Assembly (NCBI RefSeq): GCF_003664585.1
Contig: NZ_RCHI01000019.1
Span: 1 to 64,000, forward strand
Length of the DNA stretch: 64,000 nt
From: Paenirhodobacter hankyongi
GTDB lineage: Bacteria > Pseudomonadota > Alphaproteobacteria > Rhodobacterales > Rhodobacteraceae
Reading direction: 5' to 3'
The notes beneath the pieces are model-generated. The model ran no database searches and was not told where the DNA came from. It saw nothing but the letters and a program-made list of their open reading frames with translations. The position numbers and the translations under genes were made by a program. This document shows, piece after piece, positions 24,041 through 33,726 of the stretch. The first letter of the stretch is position 1; every line of letters begins with the position of its first letter.

Positions 24041-24985
24041 TCAGATGCCTGCGGTCTCGTTTCGAGAACGCTCGGGGGCCGAGACCGTCGCCAGCCACTC
24101 CGGCAGGAAGGCCTTGAGCTGTTGCGAGAAGTTCGCGACCGCCACCGGCATCGAGGCATCCGCGACCCCCGCAATGAGCCGCTGCGGCGTGATCCCGGGA
24201 TCGCGCAGCGGCAGGAAGGCCAGCCGCCCGGCGCGGATGTCGTCGGCGATCCCGACCGGGGTCATCACCGACAGCCCGCCGCCGCGCAGCACGAAGGCGC
24301 GCAGGAAGGCCATGCTGTTCGACCGCACCCGCGGCGCCAGACGCAGCGCGCTGGTGGCCATCACGTGGTCGATCTGCTCGAAGATGGTGATCGTCTCGTC
24401 CGGCAGCAGGACCTGTTCGCCCACGAGGTCGGACAGCGTCGCGCGGCTCTTGCGCTGTGCGAGCGGGTGGTCCGGCGGCGCGATGATGCCCAGCGGGAAA
24501 TCGGCGCCGGCGACCTGGAACAGGGCATGTTTCGGCGGCGGGTTGAAGATCAGGCACATGTCCGCCTCGCCGCTGCCCACGGCCCTGATGCAGTCGAGCA
24601 ACGGCATGCCGCGCACCGTCAGCTCGATCCGCGGGAAGCGCGTGCCGAAATCGAGGATCGCATCGGGCAGCACGTCGTTGAGCGCGGTCTCGATGCAGGC
24701 GATGGTGAGGTGTCCGCGCGCGCCGGTGCGCAGCTGCTCGATCTCGGACAGGGTCTTGCTGTAGTCGCGCAGCGTGGTGCGGATGTGCAGGCTCAGCAGC
24801 TCGCCCGCCGCCGTCGGCCGCACTCCGCGCGGCAGCCGCTCGAACAGCGGGGTGCCGAGCGTCTCCTCGAACTCGTTGAGATGGCGGTTGATCGCCGAGG
24901 GCGCGACGTTGAGCACCTCGGCCGCCCGGCGGATCGAGCCGTGCCGGACGATGGCGTCGTAATAGATGAGAAATCTGCTGTGCAT
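24041..24985 (-). CDS. LysR-type transcriptional regulator
   Basis: A 314-residue protein with a winged HTH at the N-terminus (YYDAIVRHGSIRRAAEVLNVAPSAINRHLNEFEETLG) and a periplasmic-binding-like effector domain (GHLTIACIETALNDVLPDAI onward). It lies directly upstream of the importer/oxygenase operon and on the same strand, so it probably controls it in response to the substrate. The gap of 82 bases before the ATPase leaves room for an operator. Its C-terminal SAPERSRNETAGI is unremarkable. Confidence 0.92.
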   Translation of the reverse strand: MHSRFLIYYDAIVRHGSIRRAAEVLNVAPSAINRHLNEFEETLGTPLFERLPRGVRPTAAGELLSLHIRTTLRDYSKTLSEIEQLRTGARGHLTIACIETALNDVLPDAILDFGTRFPRIELTVRGMPLLDCIRAVGSGEADMCLIFNPPPKHALFQVAGADFPLGIIAPPDHPLAQRKSRATLSDLVGEQVLLPDETITIFEQIDHVMATSALRLAPRVRSNSMAFLRAFVLRGGGLSVMTPVGIADDIRAGRLAFLPLRDPGITPQRLIAGVADASMPVAVANFSQQLKAFLPEWLATVSAPERSRNETAGI

Positions 24986-25161
24986 CGGGTCCGCCGCTGT
25001 CTTTCGCCCATTCGCCTGCGCGGGGGGGCGAAGTCAACGCCCCGCGGCGGCGGCGGTGGCGGCCGGTGCATCGTCCGCGGCGGCCGGCGCCTGCCACCTG
25101 CCCGGTGTGCGGGCGGGCGGCGCGAAAATGCGGCGTCAGGTCAAGGAGGGCCCGGCGCGGC

Positions 25162-25848
25162 TCATCTGTCGGCGAGTCGATAGCCGACCCCCGGCTCGGT
25201 GAAGATCCAGCGCGGGTCGGCGGCATCATCGCCGAGCTTGGCGCGCAGCTGGCGGATATAGACGCGCAGATACTGGCTGTCGCCGGCATGGGCCGGTCCC
25301 CAGATCGCCTTCAGGATCATGTCCTGCGTGACCAGCCGTCCGGCGTGACCGGCCAGAAGCCACAGCAGATCGAATTCCTTGCGCGTCAGTTTCAGGTCCT
25401 CGCCCGACAGGCTGGCGCGATGCTCGACCGCATCAATGGCGAGCGGCCCGAGCGTCAGCGCGGCGGGCGCCGCGTCCCGTGCCCGGTCGCGCAGCAATCC
25501 GCGCAGGCGTGCCAGCAGCTCGCCGGTCGAGAACGGCTTGGTGACATAGTCCTGGGCGCCGGCATCCAGCGCGGCGATCTTGCCTGCCTCGTCGCTGCGC
25601 ACGGAGAGGATCAGGACCGGCACCTGCGACCATTCGCGAACCGTCTTCAGCACCGAGATCCCGTCCGCATCGGGCAGGCCGAGATCGAGAATGATCGCCG
25701 CCGGGGCCTCGCGCGCGGCGAGCGCGATGCCGTCCCGCGCCGTCGCCGCCTCGGAGACGACATGGCCTTCGGTTTCCAGCGCGACGCGCAGAAAGCGCCG
25801 GATCGGCGCCTCGTCCTCGACGATCAGGATGCGGGCAGCGGCGGTCAT
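25162..25848 (-). CDS. kdpE: KdpE response regulator
   Basis: A 228-residue OmpR-class regulator. The receiver has EDE near the start, phosphoacceptor Asp in IILDLGLPDADG and Lys in YVTKPFSTGELLAR. The C-terminal winged helix (LTRKEFDLLWLLAGHAGRLVTQD, QYLRVYIRQLRAKLGDD) binds DNA. It is phosphorylated by KdpD and activates kdpFABC. Its start overlaps the kdpD stop by four bases. Confidence 0.97.
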   Translation of the reverse strand: MTAAARILIVEDEAPIRRFLRVALETEGHVVSEAATARDGIALAAREAPAAIILDLGLPDADGISVLKTVREWSQVPVLILSVRSDEAGKIAALDAGAQDYVTKPFSTGELLARLRGLLRDRARDAAPAALTLGPLAIDAVEHRASLSGEDLKLTRKEFDLLWLLAGHAGRLVTQDMILKAIWGPAHAGDSQYLRVYIRQLRAKLGDDAADPRWIFTEPGVGYRLADR

Positions 25849-28538
25849 GCGGATACCTCCGGGTTCCAGAGCGGCAGTTCCATCACGATCCGCGTGCCGC
25901 GCCCGTCGGGATGCACGGCCTCGGCGCGGATCGCGCCGCCATGGGCTTCCACGATCCCCTTGCAGATGGCAAGGCCGAGGCCGGTTCCCGCCTGTCCACC
26001 GTCGCCCTGCTCGGCGCGCCAGAACATGTCGAAGACATGGGCGGCCGCGCCCGGTGGCAAGCCGGGCCCCTCGTCCTCGACCGACAGCACCGCCCGCCCG
26101 CGCGACTGGCTTGCCGCGATCCGGATCGCGCGGCCCGGCCCGGCATATTTGCAGGCATTGTCGAAGATGTTGACCAGCACCTGTTCGATCAGCACCGGAT
26201 CGACCTGCGCCGGCGCCATGTCGACGGGGATCGTCACCTCGACCGGATGGCCCCGCAGCGGACCGCGCAGCCGGTTGCGGGCCGATCCCACCAGTTCCCG
26301 CAGGTCGATGGCATGGGTTTTCAGCTTCAGCGCGCCGTGGCCGAGGCGGGTCATGTCGAGCAGGTTCTGGATGTAGCGGTCGAGCCGGTCGCCCTCGTCG
26401 CGGATGGTCTCGGCCAGGGTGCCGCGCGCCTCGGCGGTCAAACCCGGCTGCGTCAGCCCCTCCGCCGCGCCGAGGATCGACACCAGCGGCGTGCGCAGGT
26501 CGTGACTGACCGAGGACAGCAGCGCGGTGCGCAGCCGTTCGGTCTCGCTTGCCACACGGATCTGCGCCAGATCATCGGCAAGCCGCACCCGCTCCAGCGC
26601 CAGCGCCACCTGATCGGCCAGCGCCTCGACCAGCCGCCGGTCGCCGGGCGGCGGCTCGCGCCCGTCCTCGTAGGCCAGGCCCAGAACGCCGATCCGGCGC
26701 TCGGCGGCCAGCAGCGGCAGGAACAGCCAGCGCGAGGCGGGCAGGGTCGCCGAGCCCTTGCCCGTGGGTTCGCCATGCTCGAAGGCATAGGTCGCCGCGG
26801 ACAGCTCGCGCGGCTCCATCCGGTCCTCTGGCGGAAAGGCCCCGACAATCGCAAGCTGCCCGCTTTCGTCGGGCAACAGCAGGATCGACTGGCATTCGAG
26901 CACCGCGGCGACATGGCTGACCGCCGCCCAGACCACGTCATCGACGGAGGCCGCCGCCGCGGCCCGGCGCGAGAAGTCGTAAAGCTTGCGCGTCCGGTCC
27001 GAGATCGCCCGCTGCGCGACGGCCCGGTCGCGCAGCCGCGCGGCAAGATTGCCGGTCAGGATCGAGACCGCAAGGAACAGCAGCAGCGTCACGAACTGGC
27101 CGCGGTTCCAGATGTGCAGCGTCATCCGCGGGTCGGTGAAGAACAGATTGTAGGCCAGGAAGCTGAGCACCGCAGCCGCGACCGAGGGCCAGCGCCCCAG
27201 TTTCGCGGCAACGGCCACCACCACCGTCATGTAGAGCAGCGACAGGCTCAGCACCGGGATCAGCCGCTCGGCGCCAAGGGCGAGCAGCGTTGTCGCGCCG
27301 ACCGCCAGCGCGACAAGGCCGAGCGGGCGCAGCTGGGCGCGCAGATCGGCCCGGGCCGGCCGACGGCGCTGACGCTGGCGCGCCGGGCTTTCCTCATCGG
27401 TGACGAGGGTCAGCTCGAACTGCGTCGCGCCACGCAACAGGCCGGCGACCACCGCCTCATGCGGCGAGGGCGACAGCCAGCGCGCAAGCCGCGCCCTGGG
27501 GGCGGGCCGCGGAACGACGATGCGACGGACATTGTGCTTTTGCGCGAAGTCCAGCACGTCCTGGGCGGCGTCGCGTTCGGTCTGCAGCACCGTCACCTCG
27601 GCCCCCAGCCGTTCGGCCAGACGCAGCGAGGACGTGCCCGGATCGCCCGCAAGATCGCGCTGCGTCTCGGCGCGCAGGCTGGTCAGCGCCACCGCCAGCC
27701 ACTCGACCCGCGCCCGGTCGGCCGAGCGCCTGGCAATCCGCACCGCGTCGCGGCCGACGGCACCTTCGGGCAGGACGACGAGGATCCGCTCCTGCGTCGG
27801 CCAGGGGCCCTCGATCGCGTTTGCCGCCATGTGTTCCTTGAGCTGCGCATCGACCCGGTCGGCGGCGGTGCGCATGGCAAGCTCGCGCAGCGCCGTCAGG
27901 TTGCCCTTGGCGAAGAAGTTCGCCACCGCCCGCGCCGCCTGGTCCTGCACATAGACCTTGCCCGCGCGCAGCCGCGCGATCAGCTCGTCCGGCGGCAGGT
28001 CGATCAGCTCGATCTCGTCGGCGAGTTCAAGCACCTGATCGGGCACCGTCTCGCGCACCCGGATCCCGGTGATCCGCGCGACGGTGTCGTTCAGCGTCTC
28101 GACATGCTGGACATTCAGCGTGGTGTAGACGTCGATCCCGGCGGCGAGCACATCCTCGACATCCTGCCAGCGCTTCTCGTGTCGGCCCCCCGACAGGTTC
28201 GAATGCGCCAGCTCGTCGATCAGCGCGAGGCCGGGAAGGCGGGCGATCAGGGCGTCGACATCCATCTCCTGCAGGATATGGCCCTGATGATAGACTGTCC
28301 GGCGCGGCAGAACCTCGAAACCGCGCAGCATCGCCTCGGTCTCGGCGCGGCCATGGGTTTCCACCACGGCGGCCAGCACGCTGACGCCTTCGGCCGCGCG
28401 ATCGCGCGCGGCCTGCAGCATGGCGAAGGTCTTGCCCACACCGGGCGCGGCGCCGAGAAAGACCTTCAGCCGGCCCCGGCCTTCGCGGCGGGCCTCGGGC
28501 AGAAGGGCCTCGGGTTCGGGGCGGGAGGGTTCGGACAT
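25845..28538 (-). CDS. kdpD: KdpD osmosensitive potassium sensor histidine kinase
   Basis: An 897-residue protein. Domains in order: KdpD N-terminal domain with Walker-like GAAPGVGKTFAM, a universal-stress-protein-like domain (about 250-370), four membrane helices (about 400-500), a GAF-like domain, the HisKA box SVSHDLRTPLVSILGA, and an ATPase domain with NACKYAGPGRAI, DEGPGLP and GTGLGLAICKGI. It senses low K+ and phosphorylates KdpE. It follows kdpC by eight bases. Confidence 0.97.
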   Translation of the reverse strand: MSEPSRPEPEALLPEARREGRGRLKVFLGAAPGVGKTFAMLQAARDRAAEGVSVLAAVVETHGRAETEAMLRGFEVLPRRTVYHQGHILQEMDVDALIARLPGLALIDELAHSNLSGGRHEKRWQDVEDVLAAGIDVYTTLNVQHVETLNDTVARITGIRVRETVPDQVLELADEIELIDLPPDELIARLRAGKVYVQDQAARAVANFFAKGNLTALRELAMRTAADRVDAQLKEHMAANAIEGPWPTQERILVVLPEGAVGRDAVRIARRSADRARVEWLAVALTSLRAETQRDLAGDPGTSSLRLAERLGAEVTVLQTERDAAQDVLDFAQKHNVRRIVVPRPAPRARLARWLSPSPHEAVVAGLLRGATQFELTLVTDEESPARQRQRRRPARADLRAQLRPLGLVALAVGATTLLALGAERLIPVLSLSLLYMTVVVAVAAKLGRWPSVAAAVLSFLAYNLFFTDPRMTLHIWNRGQFVTLLLFLAVSILTGNLAARLRDRAVAQRAISDRTRKLYDFSRRAAAAASVDDVVWAAVSHVAAVLECQSILLLPDESGQLAIVGAFPPEDRMEPRELSAATYAFEHGEPTGKGSATLPASRWLFLPLLAAERRIGVLGLAYEDGREPPPGDRRLVEALADQVALALERVRLADDLAQIRVASETERLRTALLSSVSHDLRTPLVSILGAAEGLTQPGLTAEARGTLAETIRDEGDRLDRYIQNLLDMTRLGHGALKLKTHAIDLRELVGSARNRLRGPLRGHPVEVTIPVDMAPAQVDPVLIEQVLVNIFDNACKYAGPGRAIRIAASQSRGRAVLSVEDEGPGLPPGAAAHVFDMFWRAEQGDGGQAGTGLGLAICKGIVEAHGGAIRAEAVHPDGRGTRIVMELPLWNPEVSA

Positions 28539-28546
28539 CTGACCTC

Positions 28547-29125
28547 TCAGTTCGCCGCAGCAGGCGCCACCGGCGTCGCGGCGTCAAGGGCAAGGTTGGT
28601 CAGCAGGACGTTGACGCACGGCTCGCCATAAAGGCCGAGCCAGCGGCTCTCGGTATGGGCGGCGATGATCCGGCTCACCTCGGCGAGGGGAAGGCCGCGG
28701 GCCGCGGCGATGCGGGCCGCCTGGCCATGGGCGTTGGCGGGCGAGATCTGCGGATCGAGGCCGGACCCCGACGCGGTGACCGCGTCCGCGGGGGCCGTGC
28801 CGCCATTCGCGGCCTCCCAGGCGCTGCGCCGGGCCGCCACCTCGCGGCGCAGCGCCGCCGAGCTCGGGCCGAGGTTCGAGGCGCCCGAGGGCATGGCGCT
28901 GAACGCCACGGCCGAGGGGCGCGGATGCAGATAGCGCTCGCCGGTGAAGTCCTGCGCGATCAGCCGCGAGCCGATCACGGTGCCGTCCTGCACGATCAGG
29001 CTGCCGTTGGCGGCGGCTGGCACCAGCGCCTGTGCGATCGCGGTGATCGCCAGCGGATAGGCGAGGCCGGTGAGAAGGGTCATCCCCGCAAGCAGGACGA
29101 GGGCGGGGCGGAATTGGGTCAGCAT
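28547..29125 (-). CDS. kdpC: KdpC subunit of the K+-transporting ATPase
   Basis: A 192-residue protein with one N-terminal membrane helix (LVLLAGMTLLTGLAYPLAITAIAQ), then the conserved GSLI, GSRLIAQ, YLHPRPSAV, SGASNLGPSS and SGSGLDPQISPANA blocks. Helps nucleotide binding by KdpB and complex stability. The start at MLTQFRPAL has an AGGAGG-like site ahead. Ten bases separate it from kdpB. Confidence 0.96.
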   Translation of the reverse strand: MLTQFRPALVLLAGMTLLTGLAYPLAITAIAQALVPAAANGSLIVQDGTVIGSRLIAQDFTGERYLHPRPSAVAFSAMPSGASNLGPSSAALRREVAARRSAWEAANGGTAPADAVTASGSGLDPQISPANAHGQAARIAAARGLPLAEVSRIIAAHTESRWLGLYGEPCVNVLLTNLALDAATPVAPAAAN

Positions 29126-29135
29126 GGAAGCCTCC

Positions 29136-31160
29136 TTATGCCAGGCCAAGGGCGGTGACGGCCATGTCGATGGCCTTGATCCCGATGAAGGGCACGATCA
29201 GCCCGCCCAGCCCGTAGATCGACAGGTTGCGCCGCAAGAGCGCCGCGGCACTCGAGGGCTGGTATTTCACCCCGCGCAGCGCCAGCGGGATCAGCGCGAC
29301 GATGATCAGCGCGTTGAAGATCACCGCCGACAGAAGGGCGCTTTGCGGTGAGGCGAGCCCCATGACGTTCAGAACGCCGAGCCCCGGAAAGGCGGCGACG
29401 AAGATCGCCGGCAGGATGGCGAAGTATTTCGCCACGTCATTGGCGATCGAGAAGGTGGTCAGCGCGCCCCGCGAGATCAGCAGCTGCTTGCCCACCATCA
29501 CCACCTCGATCAGCTTGGTCGGATCGCTGTCGAGGTCGATCAGGTTCGCCGCTTCCTTCGCGGCGGGCGTGCCCGAGTTCATCGCCACCCCCACATCCGC
29601 CTGCGCCAGCGCGGGCGCGTCGTTCGAGCCGTCGCCGCACATCGCGACCAGCCGCCCGCCCGCCTGTTCGCGGCGGATGTAGTCGAGCTTCATCTCGGGC
29701 GTCGCCTCGGCCAGGAAATCGTCCACCCCGGCCTCGGCGGCGATCGCGGCGGCGGTCAGGGGATTGTCGCCGGTGATCATCACCGTGCGGATGCCCATGG
29801 CGCGCAGCTCGGCAAAGCGCTCGCGCACGCCGGGCTTGATCACATCCTTCAGATGGATCGCGCCGAGGATCACGTCGTCTTGCGCCACCAGAAGCGGCGT
29901 GCCGCCGGAGCGCGCGATCTCGTCGATCTTCGCGCGCAGGGCCGGATCGGCGGAGCGCCCCACGAACCGCTGAACGGCATCCACCGCGCCCTTGCGCAGC
30001 TGCCGGCCCGGCAGATCGACGCCGGAAAGCCGGGTCTGCGCGGAGAAGGCGACGGGCTCGCCCGGAGCCGCGGTCTCGCCGGTCAGGGCGGGGATCAGCC
30101 GGCGCGCCAGATCGACGATCGACTTGCCTTCCGGCGTGGCATCGCTGAGCGAGGCAAGCCAGGCAGCACGGACCAGTTGCGTCTCGATCACTCCCCGGGC
30201 CGGATGGAAGGCCTCGGCCATCCGGTTGCCGAAGGTGATGGTGCCGGTCTTGTCGAGCAGCAGCGTGTCCACATCCCCCGCGGCCTCGACCGCGCGCCCG
30301 GACTTGGCAATGACATTGGCGCGCACCAGCCGGTCCATGCCGGCGATGCCGATGGCCGACAGAAGCCCGCCGATGGTGGTGGGGATCAGCGTCACGAACA
30401 GCGCCGCAAGCGTCACGACCGGGATCGCGATGCCCGAATAGCGGGCGAAGGGGGCGAGCGTGACCACGACGAAGAGGAAGATCAGCGTCAGCCCGGCAAG
30501 AAGGATGTTCAGCGCGATCTCGTTCGGGGTCTTCTGCCGCTCCGCCCCCTCGACCAGCGCGATCATCCGGTCGAGGAAGCTCTTGCCCGGCTCGGCGGTG
30601 ATCTTCAGGATCAGGCTGTCGGAAACAATCCGGGTGCCGCCGGTGACCGAGCAGCGGTCGCCGCCGGATTCGCGGATGACGGGCGCGCTTTCGCCGGTGA
30701 TCGCGCTTTCGTCGACCGAGGCGACGCCGCGGATCACCTCGGCGTCGGTCGGGATCAGGTCTCCGGCCTCGACGCGCACAAGCTGCCCGGCCCGCAGCGC
30801 CGATGACGGCACCGATTTCGGCGCGGGGTCGTCCTCGCGGGCGAGCAGCCGGACCATGGTTTCGGCCTTGGTCGCGCGCAGGCTGTCGGCGCGGGCCTTG
30901 CCGCGGCCTTCGGCGAGCGCCTCGGCGAAATTGGCGAAGAGGACGCAGACCCAGAGCCAGAAGGCCACCTGAAGGGTCGCGCCCCAGCCCGGCGCGCCGA
31001 TGGCAAGGTCACGCAGGGCGAGCACGCTGGTCAGCCCGGCGGTGACGGCGGTGACGAAGATCACCGCGTTGCCCATCAGGGCGCGGGGGTGCAGCTTGGC
31101 GAAGGCGGCCCGCAGTGCCGCCGTATAAAGGCCCGGATGGGCGGTCGAAGAGATGGACAT
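29136..31160 (-). CDS. kdpB: KdpB P-type ATPase subunit
   Basis: A 674-residue protein starting at [16 protein letters not shown]. The P-type ATPase phosphorylation site DKTGTIT is present, together with the actuator-domain [29 protein letters not shown] and [22 protein letters not shown]. Energises K+ uptake by the KdpFABC complex in the inner membrane. It lies 53 bases after kdpA. Confidence 0.98.
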   Translation of the reverse strand: MSISSTAHPGLYTAALRAAFAKLHPRALMGNAVIFVTAVTAGLTSVLALRDLAIGAPGWGATLQVAFWLWVCVLFANFAEALAEGRGKARADSLRATKAETMVRLLAREDDPAPKSVPSSALRAGQLVRVEAGDLIPTDAEVIRGVASVDESAITGESAPVIRESGGDRCSVTGGTRIVSDSLILKITAEPGKSFLDRMIALVEGAERQKTPNEIALNILLAGLTLIFLFVVVTLAPFARYSGIAIPVVTLAALFVTLIPTTIGGLLSAIGIAGMDRLVRANVIAKSGRAVEAAGDVDTLLLDKTGTITFGNRMAEAFHPARGVIETQLVRAAWLASLSDATPEGKSIVDLARRLIPALTGETAAPGEPVAFSAQTRLSGVDLPGRQLRKGAVDAVQRFVGRSADPALRAKIDEIARSGGTPLLVAQDDVILGAIHLKDVIKPGVRERFAELRAMGIRTVMITGDNPLTAAAIAAEAGVDDFLAEATPEMKLDYIRREQAGGRLVAMCGDGSNDAPALAQADVGVAMNSGTPAAKEAANLIDLDSDPTKLIEVVMVGKQLLISRGALTTFSIANDVAKYFAILPAIFVAAFPGLGVLNVMGLASPQSALLSAVIFNALIIVALIPLALRGVKYQPSSAAALLRRNLSIYGLGGLIVPFIGIKAIDMAVTALGLA

Positions 31161-31213
31161 GGGGTGTCCCTGAACTGAAGGGGGAAGGCGTGGCCCCTCG
31201 GGGCCGCGCGGGA

Positions 31214-32899
31214 TCAGAAGCTTTGCCCTGCGGCCAGGGCGGTCTGTTCTGCGATCGGGCCAAGCGCCAGCACCGGGAAGAAGGTCAGCGCGCCCAGGAT
31301 TGCGACGGTCAGGATCAGCAGCGTCACGAACAGCGGCCCGTGCGTCGGGAAAGTGCCCGAGGTGACGGCGGCGCGCTTCTTCGCGGCGAGTGATCCGGCA
31401 ATCGCCAGCATCGGCACGATGATGGCATAGCGGCCGAGGAGCATCAGCAGGCCAAGGGCCGTCGTCTGCCAGGGCGTCGCGGCGCCGAACCCGCCGAAGG
31501 CCGAGCCGTTGTTGCCGACTGCCGAGGAATAGGCATAGAGGATCTCGCTCAGCCCATGCGGCCCCGCCTCCTGCACCGAGGCCAGCGCCGCCGGCACCGT
31601 GGCCGAGATCGCCCCGCCCGCCAGAATGCCGAGCGGCATCGACAGGAAGGCCAGCATCGCGAGCGTCACCTCGCGCGCCTCGATCTTGCGGCCCAGGTAT
31701 TCCGGCGTGCGCCCGACCATCAGCCCGGCCAGGAAGACCGCCAGCACGACATAGAGCAGCATCCCGTAAAGCCCCGCACCGACGCCGCCGAAGACGACCT
31801 CGCCGATCATCATGTTGACCATCTCGACAAGGCCCGAGAGCGGCATGAAACTGTCGTGCATGGCATTGACCGAGCCATTCGAGGCCGCCGTCGTCGCCGC
31901 GGCCCAGAGGGCGGACAGACCGGCGCCGAAGCGCTGTTCCTTGCCCTCCATGTTGGTGCCGAGACCAAGGGCCGCGTTGCCGCCCGTCTCGCCCCACCAG
32001 ATCACCACGAGGCCAAGGACGAACATCGCGCCCATGGCGGCGAAGATCGCCCAGCCCTGCCGCCGGTCTTGCGCCATCCGGCCGAAGACGAAGCAGAAGG
32101 CGACGGGGATCAGCAGGATCGACAGGCACTGGACCATGTTCGACAGCACCGTCGGGTTCTCGAACGGATGGGCCGAGTTCACGCCAAAGAAGCCGCCGCC
32201 ATTGGTGCCAAGCTGCTTGATGGCGATCTGCGCGGCGGCGGGGCCGCGCGCGATCACCTGATCGGCGCCTTCGACCGTGGTCGCGTGCACTGCGCCCAGC
32301 AGCGTCTGCGGCACGCCCTGCACGGCCAGCACCAGCGCCACCACCACCGACAGCGGCAGCAGCACATAGAGAACCGAGCGCGTCATGTCGGCCCAGAAAT
32401 TGCCAAGCCCCGCGCCCCTCTCGCCGGTGAAGCCGCGGATCACCGCGATGCCGACCGCCATGCCGGTCGCCGCCGAAACGAAGTTCTGCACCGTCAGGCC
32501 GGCCATCTGCGCGAGATAGCTCAGCTGTGCCTCGCCGGAAGAGGCCTGCCAGTTGGTGTTGGTGACGAAGCTGATCGCGGTGTTGAAGGCCAGATCGGCC
32601 GGCATGCCGGCAATGCGATCGGGGTTCATCGGCAAGGCGCCCTGCAGGCGCAAGATCGCATAGAGCGCGACGAACCCCGTCAGGTTGAAGACCAGAACGG
32701 CAAGCGCATAGGCCTTCCAGCCCTGCGAGACATCGGCGCGGATGCCGGCAAGGCGGTAGAACCCCCGCTCGAGCGGGCCGAAAACGGGCGAAAGCGGCGT
32801 GCGCTCGGCCGCATAGACGCGCGTCATCAGGCCGGCCAGCGCCCATCCGCCCGCCGTCAGCACCGCGCAAAAGAGGAAATATCCCAGAAGATCGTGCAT
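31214..32899 (-). CDS. kdpA: KdpA potassium-translocating subunit
   Basis: A 561-residue polytopic protein of the superfamily of K+ transporters. Selectivity-filter-like segments include [26 protein letters not shown] and [14 protein letters not shown]; the Gly residues line the K+ path. About ten membrane helices. It follows kdpF by nine bases. Confidence 0.98.
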   Translation of the reverse strand: MHDLLGYFLFCAVLTAGGWALAGLMTRVYAAERTPLSPVFGPLERGFYRLAGIRADVSQGWKAYALAVLVFNLTGFVALYAILRLQGALPMNPDRIAGMPADLAFNTAISFVTNTNWQASSGEAQLSYLAQMAGLTVQNFVSAATGMAVGIAVIRGFTGERGAGLGNFWADMTRSVLYVLLPLSVVVALVLAVQGVPQTLLGAVHATTVEGADQVIARGPAAAQIAIKQLGTNGGGFFGVNSAHPFENPTVLSNMVQCLSILLIPVAFCFVFGRMAQDRRQGWAIFAAMGAMFVLGLVVIWWGETGGNAALGLGTNMEGKEQRFGAGLSALWAAATTAASNGSVNAMHDSFMPLSGLVEMVNMMIGEVVFGGVGAGLYGMLLYVVLAVFLAGLMVGRTPEYLGRKIEAREVTLAMLAFLSMPLGILAGGAISATVPAALASVQEAGPHGLSEILYAYSSAVGNNGSAFGGFGAATPWQTTALGLLMLLGRYAIIVPMLAIAGSLAAKKRAAVTSGTFPTHGPLFVTLLILTVAILGALTFFPVLALGPIAEQTALAAGQSF

Positions 32900-32908
32900 C
32901 GTCGCGCC

Positions 32909-32995
32909 TCAGAACCGGTCGGGGCGCAACAGCGCGAGGATCAGGAAACCGAAAACCCCCGCCGCGACGGCGAGGCCCAGGAGGATGTCGAACAT
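32909..32995 (-). CDS. kdpF: KdpF small stabilising subunit
   Basis: A 28-residue peptide, [18 protein letters not shown] then [10 protein letters not shown]: a single membrane helix with the L-R-P-x-R-F ending typical of KdpF. It sits directly before kdpA. AGGA seven bases before the ATG serves as ribosome binding site and overlaps the stop of the small upstream peptide. Confidence 0.9.
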   Translation of the reverse strand: MFDILLGLAVAAGVFGFLILALLRPDRF

Positions 32996-33002
32996 GCCGT
33001 CC

Positions 33003-33086
33003 TCACATCCTGTCGATGGGGCGCAGGGCGCCGGCGAAAAGGCAAAAGCCCGCCAGCCCGAGCGCGAGATAGATGAGGTCTGCCAT
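33003..33086 (-). CDS. 27-residue membrane peptide upstream of kdpF
   Basis: Encodes MADLIYLALGLAGFCLFAGA then LRPIDRM: one membrane helix with a short charged tail. The stop is seven bases before the kdpF start, so the two look translationally coupled. Similar unnamed mini-peptides occur before kdpF in other proteobacteria, as far as I recall. A GGGAGACTGCC stretch precedes the ATG. It may be an extra small subunit or a leader that opens the kdpF ribosome binding site. Confidence 0.6.
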   Translation of the reverse strand: MADLIYLALGLAGFCLFAGALRPIDRM

Positions 33087-33140
33087 GGCAGTCTCCCGCT
33101 GTTGTCATGGCAGCGGGATCGCCCGGGCGGGCGTGAAGGG

Positions 33141-33181
33141 GATATATGAAAGGCGGCGCGGAGGCATAAAGATCGCGTAAA
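33141..33181 (-). promoter_or_regulatory. candidate KdpE box and kdp promoter
   Basis: On the minus strand TTTACG-N5-TTTATG (33165-33181) matches the spacing of the E. coli KdpE site (two TTTA repeats one helical turn apart). An AT-rich CATATATC (33141-33148) 16 bases downstream is the best -10. The start of transcription would fall about 45 bases before the 27-residue peptide gene. Confidence 0.45.
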
Positions 33182-33341
33182 GGGGCGGCTTTTGCCGGTG
33201 CGGGAAAGATGCCCCGCGCTTCGCAGCGCCGGAGCATTCCTTGCGGGAATGTCGGGCCCGTCCGTGTCACCGGAACCGAGCGACGGTCGCGACGGCCGCA
33301 GCGTGCATCTTGACGCCGATTGCGCCAGGCAAGGTCGGGTC

Positions 33342-33373
33342 GGGGCAGGGACGGGGAGGGGCAGGGACGGGGA
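33342..33373. repeat. two perfect tandem 16-bp units
   Basis: GGGGCAGGGACGGGGA occurs twice without a gap, followed by more G-rich sequence, in the intergenic stretch between the kdp promoter and tRNA-Ser. The rest of 33182-33446 contains a short CATTCC/GGAATG hairpin and nothing else I can name. Confidence 0.7.
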
Positions 33374-33446
33374 GGGGGTGACGCGCTGCGCAGAACGCGC
33401 ACAATCCCGCAAGGTTCTGAAAACAGATCAAAACTTCTTGGGAAAG

Positions 33447-33536
33447 TGGCGGAGAGACAGGGATTCGAACCCTGGGTGGGCGCAAACCCACAACGGTTTT
33501 CGAGACCGCCCCGTTCGACCGCTCCGGCACCTCTCC
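33447..33536 (-). tRNA. tRNA-Ser(CGA)
   Basis: A 90-base class II tRNA. Acceptor GGAGAGG pairs with TCTCTCC (one G-T pair at position 7-66); anticodon loop TCTCGAAA with anticodon CGA; long variable arm TGGGTTTGCGCCCA; T-loop GGTTCGAATCC; CCA is encoded. It reads serine codon UCG. Confidence 0.96.
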
Positions 33537-33726
33537 GCGTCGGTGGTCGTCTTGTGGAGGCGGATTTAGCCTGCCGCGCGGGGGCATGCAACCGCTTTTT
33601 TCATCTTTTTCGCGCGGATGCGCCACAGGCCCGAAAACGCCTGTCTACGCGATGCGGCGGGGCCTTGGCAGCGGGGCCGGGGGGGCTATGCTGCGCCACG
33701 ATCTCCCGCGCGAAAGGCCCGCGACG

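Noticed and set aside
25911-28631. Long plus-strand frame opposite kdpD
   Set aside because: Shadow frame with low-complexity Arg/Gln/His/Gly content; kdpD on the other strand has the full domain set.
33342-33373. Tandem 16-bp units considered as a CRISPR or iteron array
   Set aside because: Only two units, no spacers, no cas genes and no replication gene nearby.
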